From: an uncultured Bacteroidales bacterium
GTDB lineage: Bacteria; Bacteroidota; Bacteroidia; Bacteroidales; FEN-979
Assembly (NCBI GenBank): GCA_903887775.1
Contig: CAISRB010000019.1
Span: forward strand, 1-64,000
DNA length: 64,000 bases
Direction: 5' to 3'
Shown one piece after another: positions 1-8,116 of the stretch (position 1 is the stretch's first letter; each line of letters opens with the position of its first letter). The position numbers were made by a program, and so were the translations under genes. A model generated the notes under the pieces. It ran no database searches, had not been told where the DNA came from, and saw nothing but the letters and a program-made list of their open reading frames with translations.

Positions 1-139
1 CACTTCCGCAAGCTTGGTCTTTTAAGTCTTTCCGAAGTTTATTTTAAATCTTTATCTTTACGAACCGCCGTATGCCGAACGGCACGTACGGTGGTGTGAG
101 AGGACAGTGAGTGAAATAATCACTCACTTCCTACTCGAT
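1..139 (+). mobile_element. Group II intron, 3' end (domains V and VI)
   Basis: Positions 64-95 fold as a domain V. A 9-bp lower helix (64-72 with 87-95, one G-U pair) is followed by the typical two-base CG bulge (85-86), a 4-bp upper helix (73-76 with 81-84) and a GAAC tetraloop (77-80). Domain VI follows: 106-114 pairs perfectly with 120-128 around the loop AATAA. The 3' strand continues CCTACTCGAT, so the intron should end near 139, with A133 as candidate branch point. The intron-encoded reverse transcriptase/maturase would lie upstream, outside the window. It sits 73 bp beyond the Argonaute stop codon and runs convergent to it. The class was not determined. Confidence 0.85.
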
Positions 140-212
140 TTAATGCCCGAAGTGATATTTTTGAAATCTCTGTCGATGTTTTATCATCATCTGCAAAGTG
201 AGTTCATGTTTC

Positions 213-2258
213 TTACAAAAACCATAAATTTTCCTTTCCAAAATCCGGTATGTTGTTGCTCTCGAAATGGGGGTATTTTTCAGCGACCATTTCGGGGTAT
301 TTTACGGTAACAGGTAAATTCTGCTGTGTTACTGATGTCCAGTACATACGGCTAAACTGGTAAACCTGGTCTATAAGGTCGTTGATGAGCTTTTTATTTT
401 CCAGTAATTTTTCGTCGGTTGACTGGATATTGAGTTTTACCGGAAATGGGTATCCATCTCTGGAACCGGGCATTGCATCACCGTATCTTGTATTGTTGCA
501 TAATAGAAACTGGTTCCTGCCAATATTTACAAATGTTCCGCTATTCGGTATCATGTTGCCAAAAGGACAGTTTTGATCAAAAATCACAAGGTCACGGGAT
601 TCGGTTTTGTTCACTGTGATTACTATTACCGGAATATCGAGGTTTAAACTATGCAGGACTTCAATGATAGGTTTCAGATCCTTGCGACTCATCCGCTTAT
701 AAAAATGAATTACAAGGCGTTCAACGCTGTTATTCTTTTCGACAAAATTTTCGACTGCATCACGAATTGAACCTGCAAGCATGGCTGTAGAATGCGCAGA
801 GTAACAATTGAAACTCTGGAAATGACCATCGTTTGAGAAACAGAAAGCACTACCAATGTACCGGCTTGCCATGTTTCGGGATTTAAAAGCACCAACTCCG
901 ACAATCAATTCATTGTATATGGTTCTTTCCAATCGCCAGGGAACACCTTCTAATTTTGCAAGGATTGCAATAGCAATATTTGGCATACTGTAATTGAAAT
1001 CGCTGGCATTTATGGTTTCTGTCTCAATTACCTGAGAAGTCATACCATATTTCAGCAACTCGTATTTGATCTTGTAATACAGACTGTGGATGGCTTTATC
1101 AGTATTTTCTTTCGGGTGTGGAGTTATGTAGATTGCCAGATATCTTGTTCCGGAGATCCGGGGCCAATTTTCAATTTGTTGCTGAATCTCAGGTACCGGA
1201 TTGGTTTTATTCCTGAAAACAATACTCTTGTTGATGTCAACAAAGTAATTCATCTTCAGAAAATCTTTTATACTCTTAACATTCGGCTTAACCTTGCCAT
1301 CAAACCAATTCAGTAATTTATCAGCTGTCGATCGGTCGTTTTCGTGATAAAGCAGAATGAACTCAATTTTATTTAAAGGGGTCGGGGTGAAAGGACCATT
1401 CTTAATCAAACCCATAAATGGGTTCAGGTCTGTTTTCTTATTTCCGAAAATGAGCAGGTTGCTGTCTTTGGTAGTATTGAATATCCTGGCTTTTGGAACC
1501 TGAATAAAATTGGTTGACTTAACAGGAATTATTTCTTTGAATTGCGGTGTGTCAATATGTGTTTTGACAAACCAGGTTATTTCATTATAGAAAAATTTCA
1601 GTTTGTTGGGGATAAGATTCGGCTCCCATTTAAAATCCATTGCAGAACGCAGGGAATTGCTCAATACCGGGCGGACTTTGCTTAAATCCAACTTGGCTTC
1701 ATCGGTTAATTTGTTGTAGGGGATAAGCTGTCGGTTGTAAATTACCTTATGGATGGCTTCGGTTGGTGCGTTTATTTTGTTCAGACCTTCTTTAAATACC
1801 TTGCTGTTGCCTTCATAGGAAATTACCAATTCAGGGAAATCGGTTATGCGATTGATCTGAACTTTTATTACGAATCGTTTGAAGATAAAGAAATGCCCGG
1901 TGCTTGCTTCTTTATCCCAAAACCAAAATTCATTGTCTTTTATGAAATTTGGCTTTGAAACACTTGCCACTTTGTTAAAATAGCGAGAAATGAGCCACTG
2001 GTAGTAATACTTCGCAAAACGCGGACTTTTATGAAGGTTTACAGTAAGCTTCTTTTCATCGGGACTTGGTTCAAAGTTAACATACAGATATTGTTCAGTA
2101 GCGCTCAGTTTTGGAAATAAATCTTCAATATTAACCGGCCATTCAGTCTTATGAATGGAAAACAAACCAACGGCTTTTTCTGCGGAGAAAGAAAACTCAG
2201 CAGTTTCGACCGGATGGTCAAACTTAAGGATGTTCAATATGAGGTTTTGCTCTGTCAT
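213..2258 (-). CDS. Long prokaryotic Argonaute (pAgo), probably catalytically inactive
   Basis: A 681-residue protein if started at the ATG at 2258; an upstream in-frame TTG at 2279 would add 7 residues, and the numbering below uses that longer form. The N-terminal 300 residues would carry the N/L1/PAZ-like part. The MID domain is about 375-445, with a plausible 5'-guide pocket (YYKIK 401-405, SQ 415-416, AKLEG 441-445). PIWI spans about 445-688 and ends in the family-typical RMYW (644-647), PVT (656-658) and a terminal hydrophobic FL. The first catalytic Asp of the DEDX tetrad, expected in a GxD pattern after the hydrophobic strand, reads GVG (461-463). The strand usually carrying the third acidic residue reads HFYK (525-528). 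Guide-directed binding without cleavage is therefore inferred. It is the last gene of the cargo operon. Confidence 0.85.
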   Translation of the reverse strand: MTEQNLILNILKFDHPVETAEFSFSAEKAVGLFSIHKTEWPVNIEDLFPKLSATEQYLYVNFEPSPDEKKLTVNLHKSPRFAKYYYQWLISRYFNKVASVSKPNFIKDNEFWFWDKEASTGHFFIFKRFVIKVQINRITDFPELVISYEGNSKVFKEGLNKINAPTEAIHKVIYNRQLIPYNKLTDEAKLDLSKVRPVLSNSLRSAMDFKWEPNLIPNKLKFFYNEITWFVKTHIDTPQFKEIIPVKSTNFIQVPKARIFNTTKDSNLLIFGNKKTDLNPFMGLIKNGPFTPTPLNKIEFILLYHENDRSTADKLLNWFDGKVKPNVKSIKDFLKMNYFVDINKSIVFRNKTNPVPEIQQQIENWPRISGTRYLAIYITPHPKENTDKAIHSLYYKIKYELLKYGMTSQVIETETINASDFNYSMPNIAIAILAKLEGVPWRLERTIYNELIVGVGAFKSRNMASRYIGSAFCFSNDGHFQSFNCYSAHSTAMLAGSIRDAVENFVEKNNSVERLVIHFYKRMSRKDLKPIIEVLHSLNLDIPVIVITVNKTESRDLVIFDQNCPFGNMIPNSGTFVNIGRNQFLLCNNTRYGDAMPGSRDGYPFPVKLNIQSTDEKLLENKKLINDLIDQVYQFSRMYWTSVTQQNLPVTVKYPEMVAEKYPHFESNNIPDFGKENLWFL

Positions 2259-2268
2259 TGAAAATGAA

Positions 2269-2454
2269 TTAATTGGCAAATATTGAACGTGGGCATGAAA
2301 TACCCATGTTGTTTGAAACGTGGGTAAATATTTTGAAATCTTGAAGCTTCGACACTATGTCGAGGTTTATGTCGAAGTTCGCCTCCAGAAACCTTTCAGG
2401 TACTTTTAACTTCGACACTATGTCGAGGTTAATGTCGAAGTATCGTTTATCCAT
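2269..2454 (-). CDS. Possible 61-residue small protein with a 21-residue internal repeat
   Basis: The ATG at 2454 overlaps the last codons of the deaminase-fusion gene (stop 2447-2449), and the TAA ends 10 bp before the pAgo ATG. This spacing would suit translational coupling. The predicted peptide contains FDINLDIVSKL twice, 21 residues (63 bp) apart. No family was recognised. The same DNA forms strong inverted repeats (separate entry), so the open frame may be only a by-product of regulatory DNA or of an intergenic repeat family. The in-frame spacing and the operon-like fit argue for coding; the palindromic DNA argues against. Undecided. Confidence 0.35.
   Translation of the reverse strand: MDKRYFDINLDIVSKLKVPERFLEANFDINLDIVSKLQDFKIFTHVSNNMGISCPRSIFAN
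2286..2440. repeat. Inverted- and direct-repeat cluster upstream of pAgo
   Basis: A 31-bp unit occurs at 2347-2377 and 2410-2440 with one mismatch. Each copy has outer arms CTTCGACA and TGTCGAAG and an additional internal TGTCG, giving three half-sites (CGACA, TGTCG, TGTCG). Unit spacing is 63 bp, six helical turns. A third imperfect inverted repeat lies at 2286-2296 / 2300-2310 (AACGTGGGCAT / ATACCCATGTT). The cluster fills the space between the deaminase-fusion stop and the pAgo start. Possible roles are an operator, an RNA structure controlling pAgo translation, or a dispersed repeat. Confidence 0.8.
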
Positions 2455-3946
2455 TATACACATATTTATAATTAGGAGAAGTAGGTTTCTCACCATTATC
2501 TCCAACAAGACCCACAGCAACAAACTTCTTTAAATGCCTATTTGCTTTCCTTTCATTAAAACCAAAATAAGCTTCATATTCCTTTCTTGAAACTTCTCCT
2601 CTGGTTTTAACGAAATCAAGCCCTGCAAGTTCTTCATCGTTAAATTGAGAAAGTACTTCGGTGCTGTCAAGACTACGAACAGCTTCGGCAGAACGGGGGA
2701 AAGTGATAATAAGATCAGGTTCATCATAAGTTATTATCGGTAAGGGCAGTTTGTACTTATCCCTCATCTCACGATATGTATCCATTCCAAATTCAGCTTC
2801 CTCCATGAGACCCATTCGGTTAAAAACCAAAGTCAGTTTTTTGTTTCTGCTGTATGACTTAGCAGTAAACTTTTGAAGTTTTTCAAGCGAATTTGGGTAA
2901 ACAGGCAGTCCGGGACTTTTTACAATAATCTTCTCAGGGTAAATTTCAAGTTGAATCTTTGCACCATCGAAGGTATAATCTCTGTGAACGATAGCATTTA
3001 CAATTGCTTCACGAATAACGACCAGTGGAAAGAAAGGAACCTTTTCTCTGGTAAACGAGGAACGGTCAAAACTTTCCGGAATTACTTTTTTAACCCATGC
3101 TTCCACCTGATCAGGAATTAAAATCAGAGCATCATCAAAACTTTGAATGTCACTTTCTCCTGTACCGTAATAAACCTTGGCTTTGACAGATGCCTGCGGG
3201 TATTTATTACGAGGACTTTTGCCAAAAAGCAAGATAGCGTTACCGGTTGGGACAAGTTCCTGGGTTGCCTGATTCTTTTCCAGCAAATCACTTTCTAACA
3301 ACTCCTGATAGAACTCGGGAGATTTATAATCCATAGTTAGCCCTGTCTTTTTCAGATACAATTGGAGTGCTTCGTCAGACAAACTGTCGATATTTGTATT
3401 CAGAGCTTGCTGATATAAAAGGCCTGGAGCTTTTGCTTCTTCTTCAATTCTGTGATTCCGCTTCCATAATGCCCAATCATCAAAAGGTTTGTTTATTATC
3501 TTGATTTCTTTTGCCAAATCAGAATCAAATTGTTCAACCTCAATATAATTCTTCTTCAGGAAGGCAACACCACCGAAATCATCTTTTAATGCCAAATCTT
3601 CTTCTCCAAACCAGACTTTAGCAATCCTGGCATTGACAATACGTTCGGAACAGGGAATTTTCGGTGCGTTTCTTGAACCAGGCGAACATGGTTCAAGAGT
3701 GGCAAATAACCAACATCCATCTAATGGACGATGCCGGTTTTTCTTATCCATTAAAGTATATTCAGCATGATCGCCTTCCCGAAGTTCACCTCTATAAGCA
3801 ACTTCGAACTCTCCATCCGGAAAAACCAACACAGCACCAACCATCGGGCTGGGATGGTCGTCACGTGCTTCTTGTTTAGAATTCTTCATGGCTTCAATAG
3901 CCATTAACATATACTCACGGGGATGTTTTCTTTTTGATTCTTCCAT
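2447..3946 (-). CDS. Cytidine deaminase-like / GHKL (RecG-C-like HATPase_c_4) / winged-helix fusion protein
   Basis: 499 residues, ATG start. Residues about 8-150 form a zinc deaminase domain of the RibD/dCMP deaminase type: HAE at 60-62 (Zn ligand H60, catalytic E62) and Cys ligands at 87 and 99. About 185-300 resembles the middle region of AlbA_2 (Schlafen-like) proteins, including LLFGKSPRNKYPQA at 239-252. About 308-425 matches the HATPase_c_4 module often annotated as RecG C-terminal, with REAIVNAIVHRDY at 312-324 as N-box. About 430-499 looks like a winged helix. The deaminase seems to stand where AlbA_2 normally sits. It lies 10 bp downstream of the caspase gene. An effector acting on nucleotides or nucleic acid is inferred; riboflavin synthesis is unlikely because the reductase half is absent. 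Confidence 0.75.
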   Translation of the reverse strand: MEESKRKHPREYMLMAIEAMKNSKQEARDDHPSPMVGAVLVFPDGEFEVAYRGELREGDHAEYTLMDKKNRHRPLDGCWLFATLEPCSPGSRNAPKIPCSERIVNARIAKVWFGEEDLALKDDFGGVAFLKKNYIEVEQFDSDLAKEIKIINKPFDDWALWKRNHRIEEEAKAPGLLYQQALNTNIDSLSDEALQLYLKKTGLTMDYKSPEFYQELLESDLLEKNQATQELVPTGNAILLFGKSPRNKYPQASVKAKVYYGTGESDIQSFDDALILIPDQVEAWVKKVIPESFDRSSFTREKVPFFPLVVIREAIVNAIVHRDYTFDGAKIQLEIYPEKIIVKSPGLPVYPNSLEKLQKFTAKSYSRNKKLTLVFNRMGLMEEAEFGMDTYREMRDKYKLPLPIITYDEPDLIITFPRSAEAVRSLDSTEVLSQFNDEELAGLDFVKTRGEVSRKEYEAYFGFNERKANRHLKKFVAVGLVGDNGEKPTSPNYKYVYNG

Positions 3947-3956
3947 GCTTTAAAAT

Positions 3957-5462
3957 TTATTGATTCAGCATTTTATGCACAGGACTTAAAATTAAGGCTT
4001 GTTGTGTTTTCTTGTATGCTTCTACTAATTCAGCCGGACTTGTTTTAGAATTGGATTGGAAACATATTGAATTGCCTGTAACCAGAATGGTTTGCGAATT
4101 ACCTGAAATAGATAAAGTACAACTGCTTAAATCAGAAGGGTCATAATCAAGATCAATCAATTCACTTTCCTCCAATGCTTCAATTTTGTCAATGAATTTA
4201 GCAATGTCAATTTTTTTATGGACGGCAATCCTAAGATTATCGAAAGTACCGTTAAATGTGCGATTGAATAGGGGATTATTGATTATTTCAGGATTCTTTA
4301 TGTATTCAATTTTACGCGAAAGTACATATGTGCCGGAGTCTTCTTCAGATTGATAAATTTCAATACTATAATCAAAATCAGGTGTTTCAATTGAGCCTGA
4401 GCCATTATCAGTTGTTGCTTTTAATTTAGCACGAGAATATTTGAGATGTTTTTGAAGTTCCTGACTTATTTCGGAAATTTCTTCCTGAATTATTTTATGG
4501 CCAATAGACTTTATGAAATTATTAGCAGTTGAGTTTACTCTTGACGGTACACTATGTCTCCCTCTTATAAATCCCGGCAATGATTTAACAGAACCATCCT
4601 CTTCGCTGATAAATGAAATATCTTCAAAAGAGAAGGATGCTGCCTGTTCTTCCAATTCTTTTTTCATTCTTTCTTTTTCACGTTCTTCAAATATGGCCGT
4701 CAAATCAGCAATAATAAATTTGTCAGTTTCACTGCCGAACTTTACAGGAGTTTGGTCTCTCTTTTTCGTAGTATGCAATTTGACAAATTCCGAAGTTTCT
4801 TTTCTCAGATAGGATTGTAACTTATCACTGAATAGAAGACCTTCTTCATATATGTTACCGGCATAGCCACTTAATGCTTTTACCAGGAAATGTGTCCAAA
4901 CGCCATTGTGTAATTTCAGATGGGAAATTGATTCTTCATCAGATTTACAAGATGCATAACCAACGCAAAATTCCTCGCCACCATATTGATAAATCAATTC
5001 TTCGCTTTTAAAAGAAGTAATAGCTTCACGAATTTTATCATGTGTTAAAAATCCGCTATGACAGCAATCAAGGAAGAGAATGTTTTTACTGCTTTGGCTT
5101 GTTCTTAAAAAATCAACAATTTCCAGAAGTGGAATACACGTGCCTTTTTTATCCGTTGTAATTGCATCAACCGGTGCAATCAAATTCTGACCTTCTTCAT
5201 AAAAGCCATGACCTGCAAAATAAAAAATGATCCTGTCGTTACCTGTGACTCTTGTAACAAATTTCTTAACCTTTGATAGTATGGCAGTTTTTGTTGCTTT
5301 CTCGTTCGACAAAATAAGAAAATCATCTTCATTGTAACCCAATTCAAGTAATGCTTCAGTAAAATCCTGAGCATCTTTTGATGCAAAATCAACCTTAGGA
5401 AAATCAGTTGATTCGTTGTAATTCTCAATAGATATAATTATTCCGTAGGTTATGCCTGTCAT
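3957..5462 (-). CDS. Caspase-like (peptidase C14) protease with unknown C-terminal domain
   Basis: 501 residues, ATG start. The N-terminal ~250 residues are a caspase/metacaspase-type fold. The first strand is YGIIISIENY (6-15). The catalytic His is in FAGHG (82-86, H85) and the catalytic Cys in LDCCHSG (131-137, probably C134). A charged, probably helical stretch at 255-275 leads to a 220-residue C-terminal region with no recognised family, which may bind a partner or sense a trigger. No signal peptide or membrane segment is present, so it acts in the cytosol. Caspase-like proteases are established effectors of several bacterial abortive defences. Here it is the gene between res and the deaminase fusion, 10 bp from each. 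Confidence 0.85.
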   Translation of the reverse strand: MTGITYGIIISIENYNESTDFPKVDFASKDAQDFTEALLELGYNEDDFLILSNEKATKTAILSKVKKFVTRVTGNDRIIFYFAGHGFYEEGQNLIAPVDAITTDKKGTCIPLLEIVDFLRTSQSSKNILFLDCCHSGFLTHDKIREAITSFKSEELIYQYGGEEFCVGYASCKSDEESISHLKLHNGVWTHFLVKALSGYAGNIYEEGLLFSDKLQSYLRKETSEFVKLHTTKKRDQTPVKFGSETDKFIIADLTAIFEEREKERMKKELEEQAASFSFEDISFISEEDGSVKSLPGFIRGRHSVPSRVNSTANNFIKSIGHKIIQEEISEISQELQKHLKYSRAKLKATTDNGSGSIETPDFDYSIEIYQSEEDSGTYVLSRKIEYIKNPEIINNPLFNRTFNGTFDNLRIAVHKKIDIAKFIDKIEALEESELIDLDYDPSDLSSCTLSISGNSQTILVTGNSICFQSNSKTSPAELVEAYKKTQQALILSPVHKMLNQ

Positions 5463-5472
5463 AAAAATTGCA

Positions 5473-8115
5473 TTATAACTGTTTAATCAATTCCTTTGCT
5501 TTGTCCACTGTGTAAGCTCCGTCAATGGCTCTTTTATCAAAGACCATGAAGTACAGAAAATCTTTTCCTGCCAATTCTGCCCATTTGTTTCCTAAACGAC
5601 ATTTGGCTGCACTATCAGAGTTATCACGGTCATCGCCTTTGGTTTCGACAATGATTATTTTACCGGATTTTGAAGCTACAATGAAGTCTGGGTAATGATT
5701 AGATTTAAAACCGTTGATTGAAAAACCTTTTCCCCTACCTAAATTACGATGCCAGAAAGCAATGTTGGACAAACTTGCAATATCAGTAATGACAGTAGTT
5801 TCAAAGTTATTCATTGCACCTTCACGTTCATATAATGAATGACCAATTGAAGCTCCTAACGGACCAGGTACAATCATTTCAGGAAAATTCCAGATGGGTT
5901 CAGCTATAACTTTTCTAATTTTTATCAAATCATTAAATTGACCTTCAGCATAGGAATCTGCATGAAGCTTGATTTTGATTTTAATTTTATCTGAGTAACT
6001 CCATTTTCGTACTAAAATATCCTGAAGCTGTTCCGCATTCAACTGTTTTAAAATTCTTTCAACGTAAGCCCGAATTTCCTGATCGGGAATAGGGTACATA
6101 TCACCAACTAACTGAACAAGCTGATATGCAATATCTTTTATTTGACCTTCTTTTGGTTTGGCAAGTATGTATTCAACAATGGGGTCTTTAACCTGGGTAT
6201 CTTCTATTTTTGTAAAACGCGGAGCATATTCGTCTTTCTTAATCTGCTCAATATCTACTTTGTATAAATCGGAGGTAATCTGGTCGAAATCAATTTTAGA
6301 ATCTTCATTACTCAGCTTGAAATTTTTCAATAATGATTCCTGATTCAACAAGATTTTATTAGTTCCGAAAATATCGCTTTGCTGAACTTCTAAAAAGAAT
6401 TGAGGCAGTTTTATGTCGGATGCCAATTCTTTATTGGCATCCACAATTCTGTAACGCTTTACTTTTTCTCCCATTTCCTGAAATATATATTCGTCAATAG
6501 GTTGCTGACTTTGTTTTTCAATAACTTCTTCCATCTCCCTATTTTGTGCCTCTGCCATGTTTTCTATTTCCTCAATAGATTCAATTTTAGTTTTGGGAGA
6601 ACTAATTGTTTCGGGATTAAATGAAATTCTTTCCGGAATAATTTCATCACCTGCATTTGAGCCATCTTCATTCTGCTCAGGAAAAAGAAAGGATTCAAGG
6701 GGTTTTTCAACAATCTGTTTCTTTTCTTCTTCAGGCATATTATCTTTTTGCCTATAGTCCTTTTCACTAAAACCGGAAGCCTGCAAACCTTTAACGATAT
6801 TTTGCAAAGTATCGTTGAATTTGACGGATGCCGTTAAAACATAAGAAACATTAAGCAAGGCAGCAGAATGCTTCATCACATAGGGTTGGCGCAATACACG
6901 GCCTAATATCTGTTCTACATCAACTGTAGAAGATTTATCGGCAAGTGAAGCAAGTATATAAGCAAATGGGCAATCCCAACCTTCTTTTAGTGCATTAATT
7001 GTAATGATGTATCGGACAGGACAATCATTAGAACTCAAATCAATCCCTTTTAATTCGTCTTTTTCGGCGGTTTTTATCTTAATCTGATCTTCGGGAATAC
7101 CTACTTTAAGAAGTTGTTCTTTTAGCTTGTCAAATGTGGTGTTCTCATCACCTGTGCGGGGTTGTGCCTGAAATAATATTATAGGACGAATGTATTTTCC
7201 ACCATTTTTTTCCTGTTCAATAGCGAGCAACTCAAGTTTACGCTGAAGATGCAATGCATTATTAATAACTTCCGTTTTATCGTGATGGTTATAAACGATT
7301 ACCGGAAGTTTAACCATGTGCTCCTTTTTCAACTCAATTGCAGGAACCAGACTCACAATATTGCTGTTATCCTTTGGTGTTGCAGTAAGGTCTAATACAA
7401 ATGAAGGATTGAGGGCATTCAACATATCAACGCTTAAATCGCTCTCGGCATTATGGCTTTCGTCAACCACTAAAACCGGACTCATGCTGCGGATTACATT
7501 GATTAAGGCGGTGTCGTCAGTATCTTCAAGCAGGTGTGTTTTATTTTTATACTGGCTGGCAAATGTGGCTAACTGCCCGTTTTCCTGATATACCTTTCTG
7601 TCCTCTTTATTCCTTGCACGTAAACTTGAAAAGCTCATTACCACAATAGAAAGCTGTTCTTTTACTACTGTAGGATTAAAGTTTGAACCTTGCAATAAAT
7701 CTTTCTTTTCGTATACTTCAACCCTGTGATTAAACAAAGCATCTAACTTTTGACGGTAGGGGTGGTCTGGATTGCTGAGATTATTTATTGTTTGGTTAAG
7801 GAGATTACTCCAAGGAACCAGCCACACGACTATTTTAGGTAGTTCAGTTGAATACGCAGAAAATATGGTATGCAAAGCATTGCACGCAATAAATGTTTTA
7901 CCACCGGCAGTCGGGACTTTTATGCAAACATGTGCAGCATTAGGTATGGTATTTTTATATGGCTGCATCCCTTCATTTTGTAAAGGATTATAAGGACCGA
8001 TGCGGTCTTCCCAGAACTTATTAAATGCAGCATCGGTTTTTTTGAACCTCTGAACATACTCCAAATACAATTCGAGGTCTTTTATAACTTTGTGTTGATA
8101 GCTTTTCAATTCCAT
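5473..8115 (-). CDS. Type III restriction enzyme, Res (helicase-nuclease) subunit
   Basis: 880 residues, ATG start, 1 bp after the Mod stop. It has superfamily 2 helicase motifs: Walker A VPTAGGKT (67-74), DESH (218-221), LTATP (243-247), and a motif VI-like region containing QILGRVLRQP. The C-terminus carries a PD-(D/E)XK nuclease signature: PD at 809-810 followed by VETKGD around 823-828. In type III systems Res pairs with Mod, translocates or slides on DNA, and cuts when two unmethylated sites face each other. All key motifs look intact, so an active enzyme is expected. The length is near the low end for the family. Confidence 0.92.
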   Translation of the reverse strand: MELKSYQHKVIKDLELYLEYVQRFKKTDAAFNKFWEDRIGPYNPLQNEGMQPYKNTIPNAAHVCIKVPTAGGKTFIACNALHTIFSAYSTELPKIVVWLVPWSNLLNQTINNLSNPDHPYRQKLDALFNHRVEVYEKKDLLQGSNFNPTVVKEQLSIVVMSFSSLRARNKEDRKVYQENGQLATFASQYKNKTHLLEDTDDTALINVIRSMSPVLVVDESHNAESDLSVDMLNALNPSFVLDLTATPKDNSNIVSLVPAIELKKEHMVKLPVIVYNHHDKTEVINNALHLQRKLELLAIEQEKNGGKYIRPIILFQAQPRTGDENTTFDKLKEQLLKVGIPEDQIKIKTAEKDELKGIDLSSNDCPVRYIITINALKEGWDCPFAYILASLADKSSTVDVEQILGRVLRQPYVMKHSAALLNVSYVLTASVKFNDTLQNIVKGLQASGFSEKDYRQKDNMPEEEKKQIVEKPLESFLFPEQNEDGSNAGDEIIPERISFNPETISSPKTKIESIEEIENMAEAQNREMEEVIEKQSQQPIDEYIFQEMGEKVKRYRIVDANKELASDIKLPQFFLEVQQSDIFGTNKILLNQESLLKNFKLSNEDSKIDFDQITSDLYKVDIEQIKKDEYAPRFTKIEDTQVKDPIVEYILAKPKEGQIKDIAYQLVQLVGDMYPIPDQEIRAYVERILKQLNAEQLQDILVRKWSYSDKIKIKIKLHADSYAEGQFNDLIKIRKVIAEPIWNFPEMIVPGPLGASIGHSLYEREGAMNNFETTVITDIASLSNIAFWHRNLGRGKGFSINGFKSNHYPDFIVASKSGKIIIVETKGDDRDNSDSAAKCRLGNKWAELAGKDFLYFMVFDKRAIDGAYTVDKAKELIKQL

Positions 8116-8116
8116 A

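Noticed and set aside
2259-2279. TTG start for pAgo seven codons upstream of the ATG
   Set aside because: An ATG is available at 2258, and the TTG would overlap the end of the small ORF; kept as an alternative only.
2447-3946. Riboflavin biosynthesis RibD
   Set aside because: Only the deaminase half resembles RibD; the rest is an ATPase module and winged helix, and no rib genes are near.
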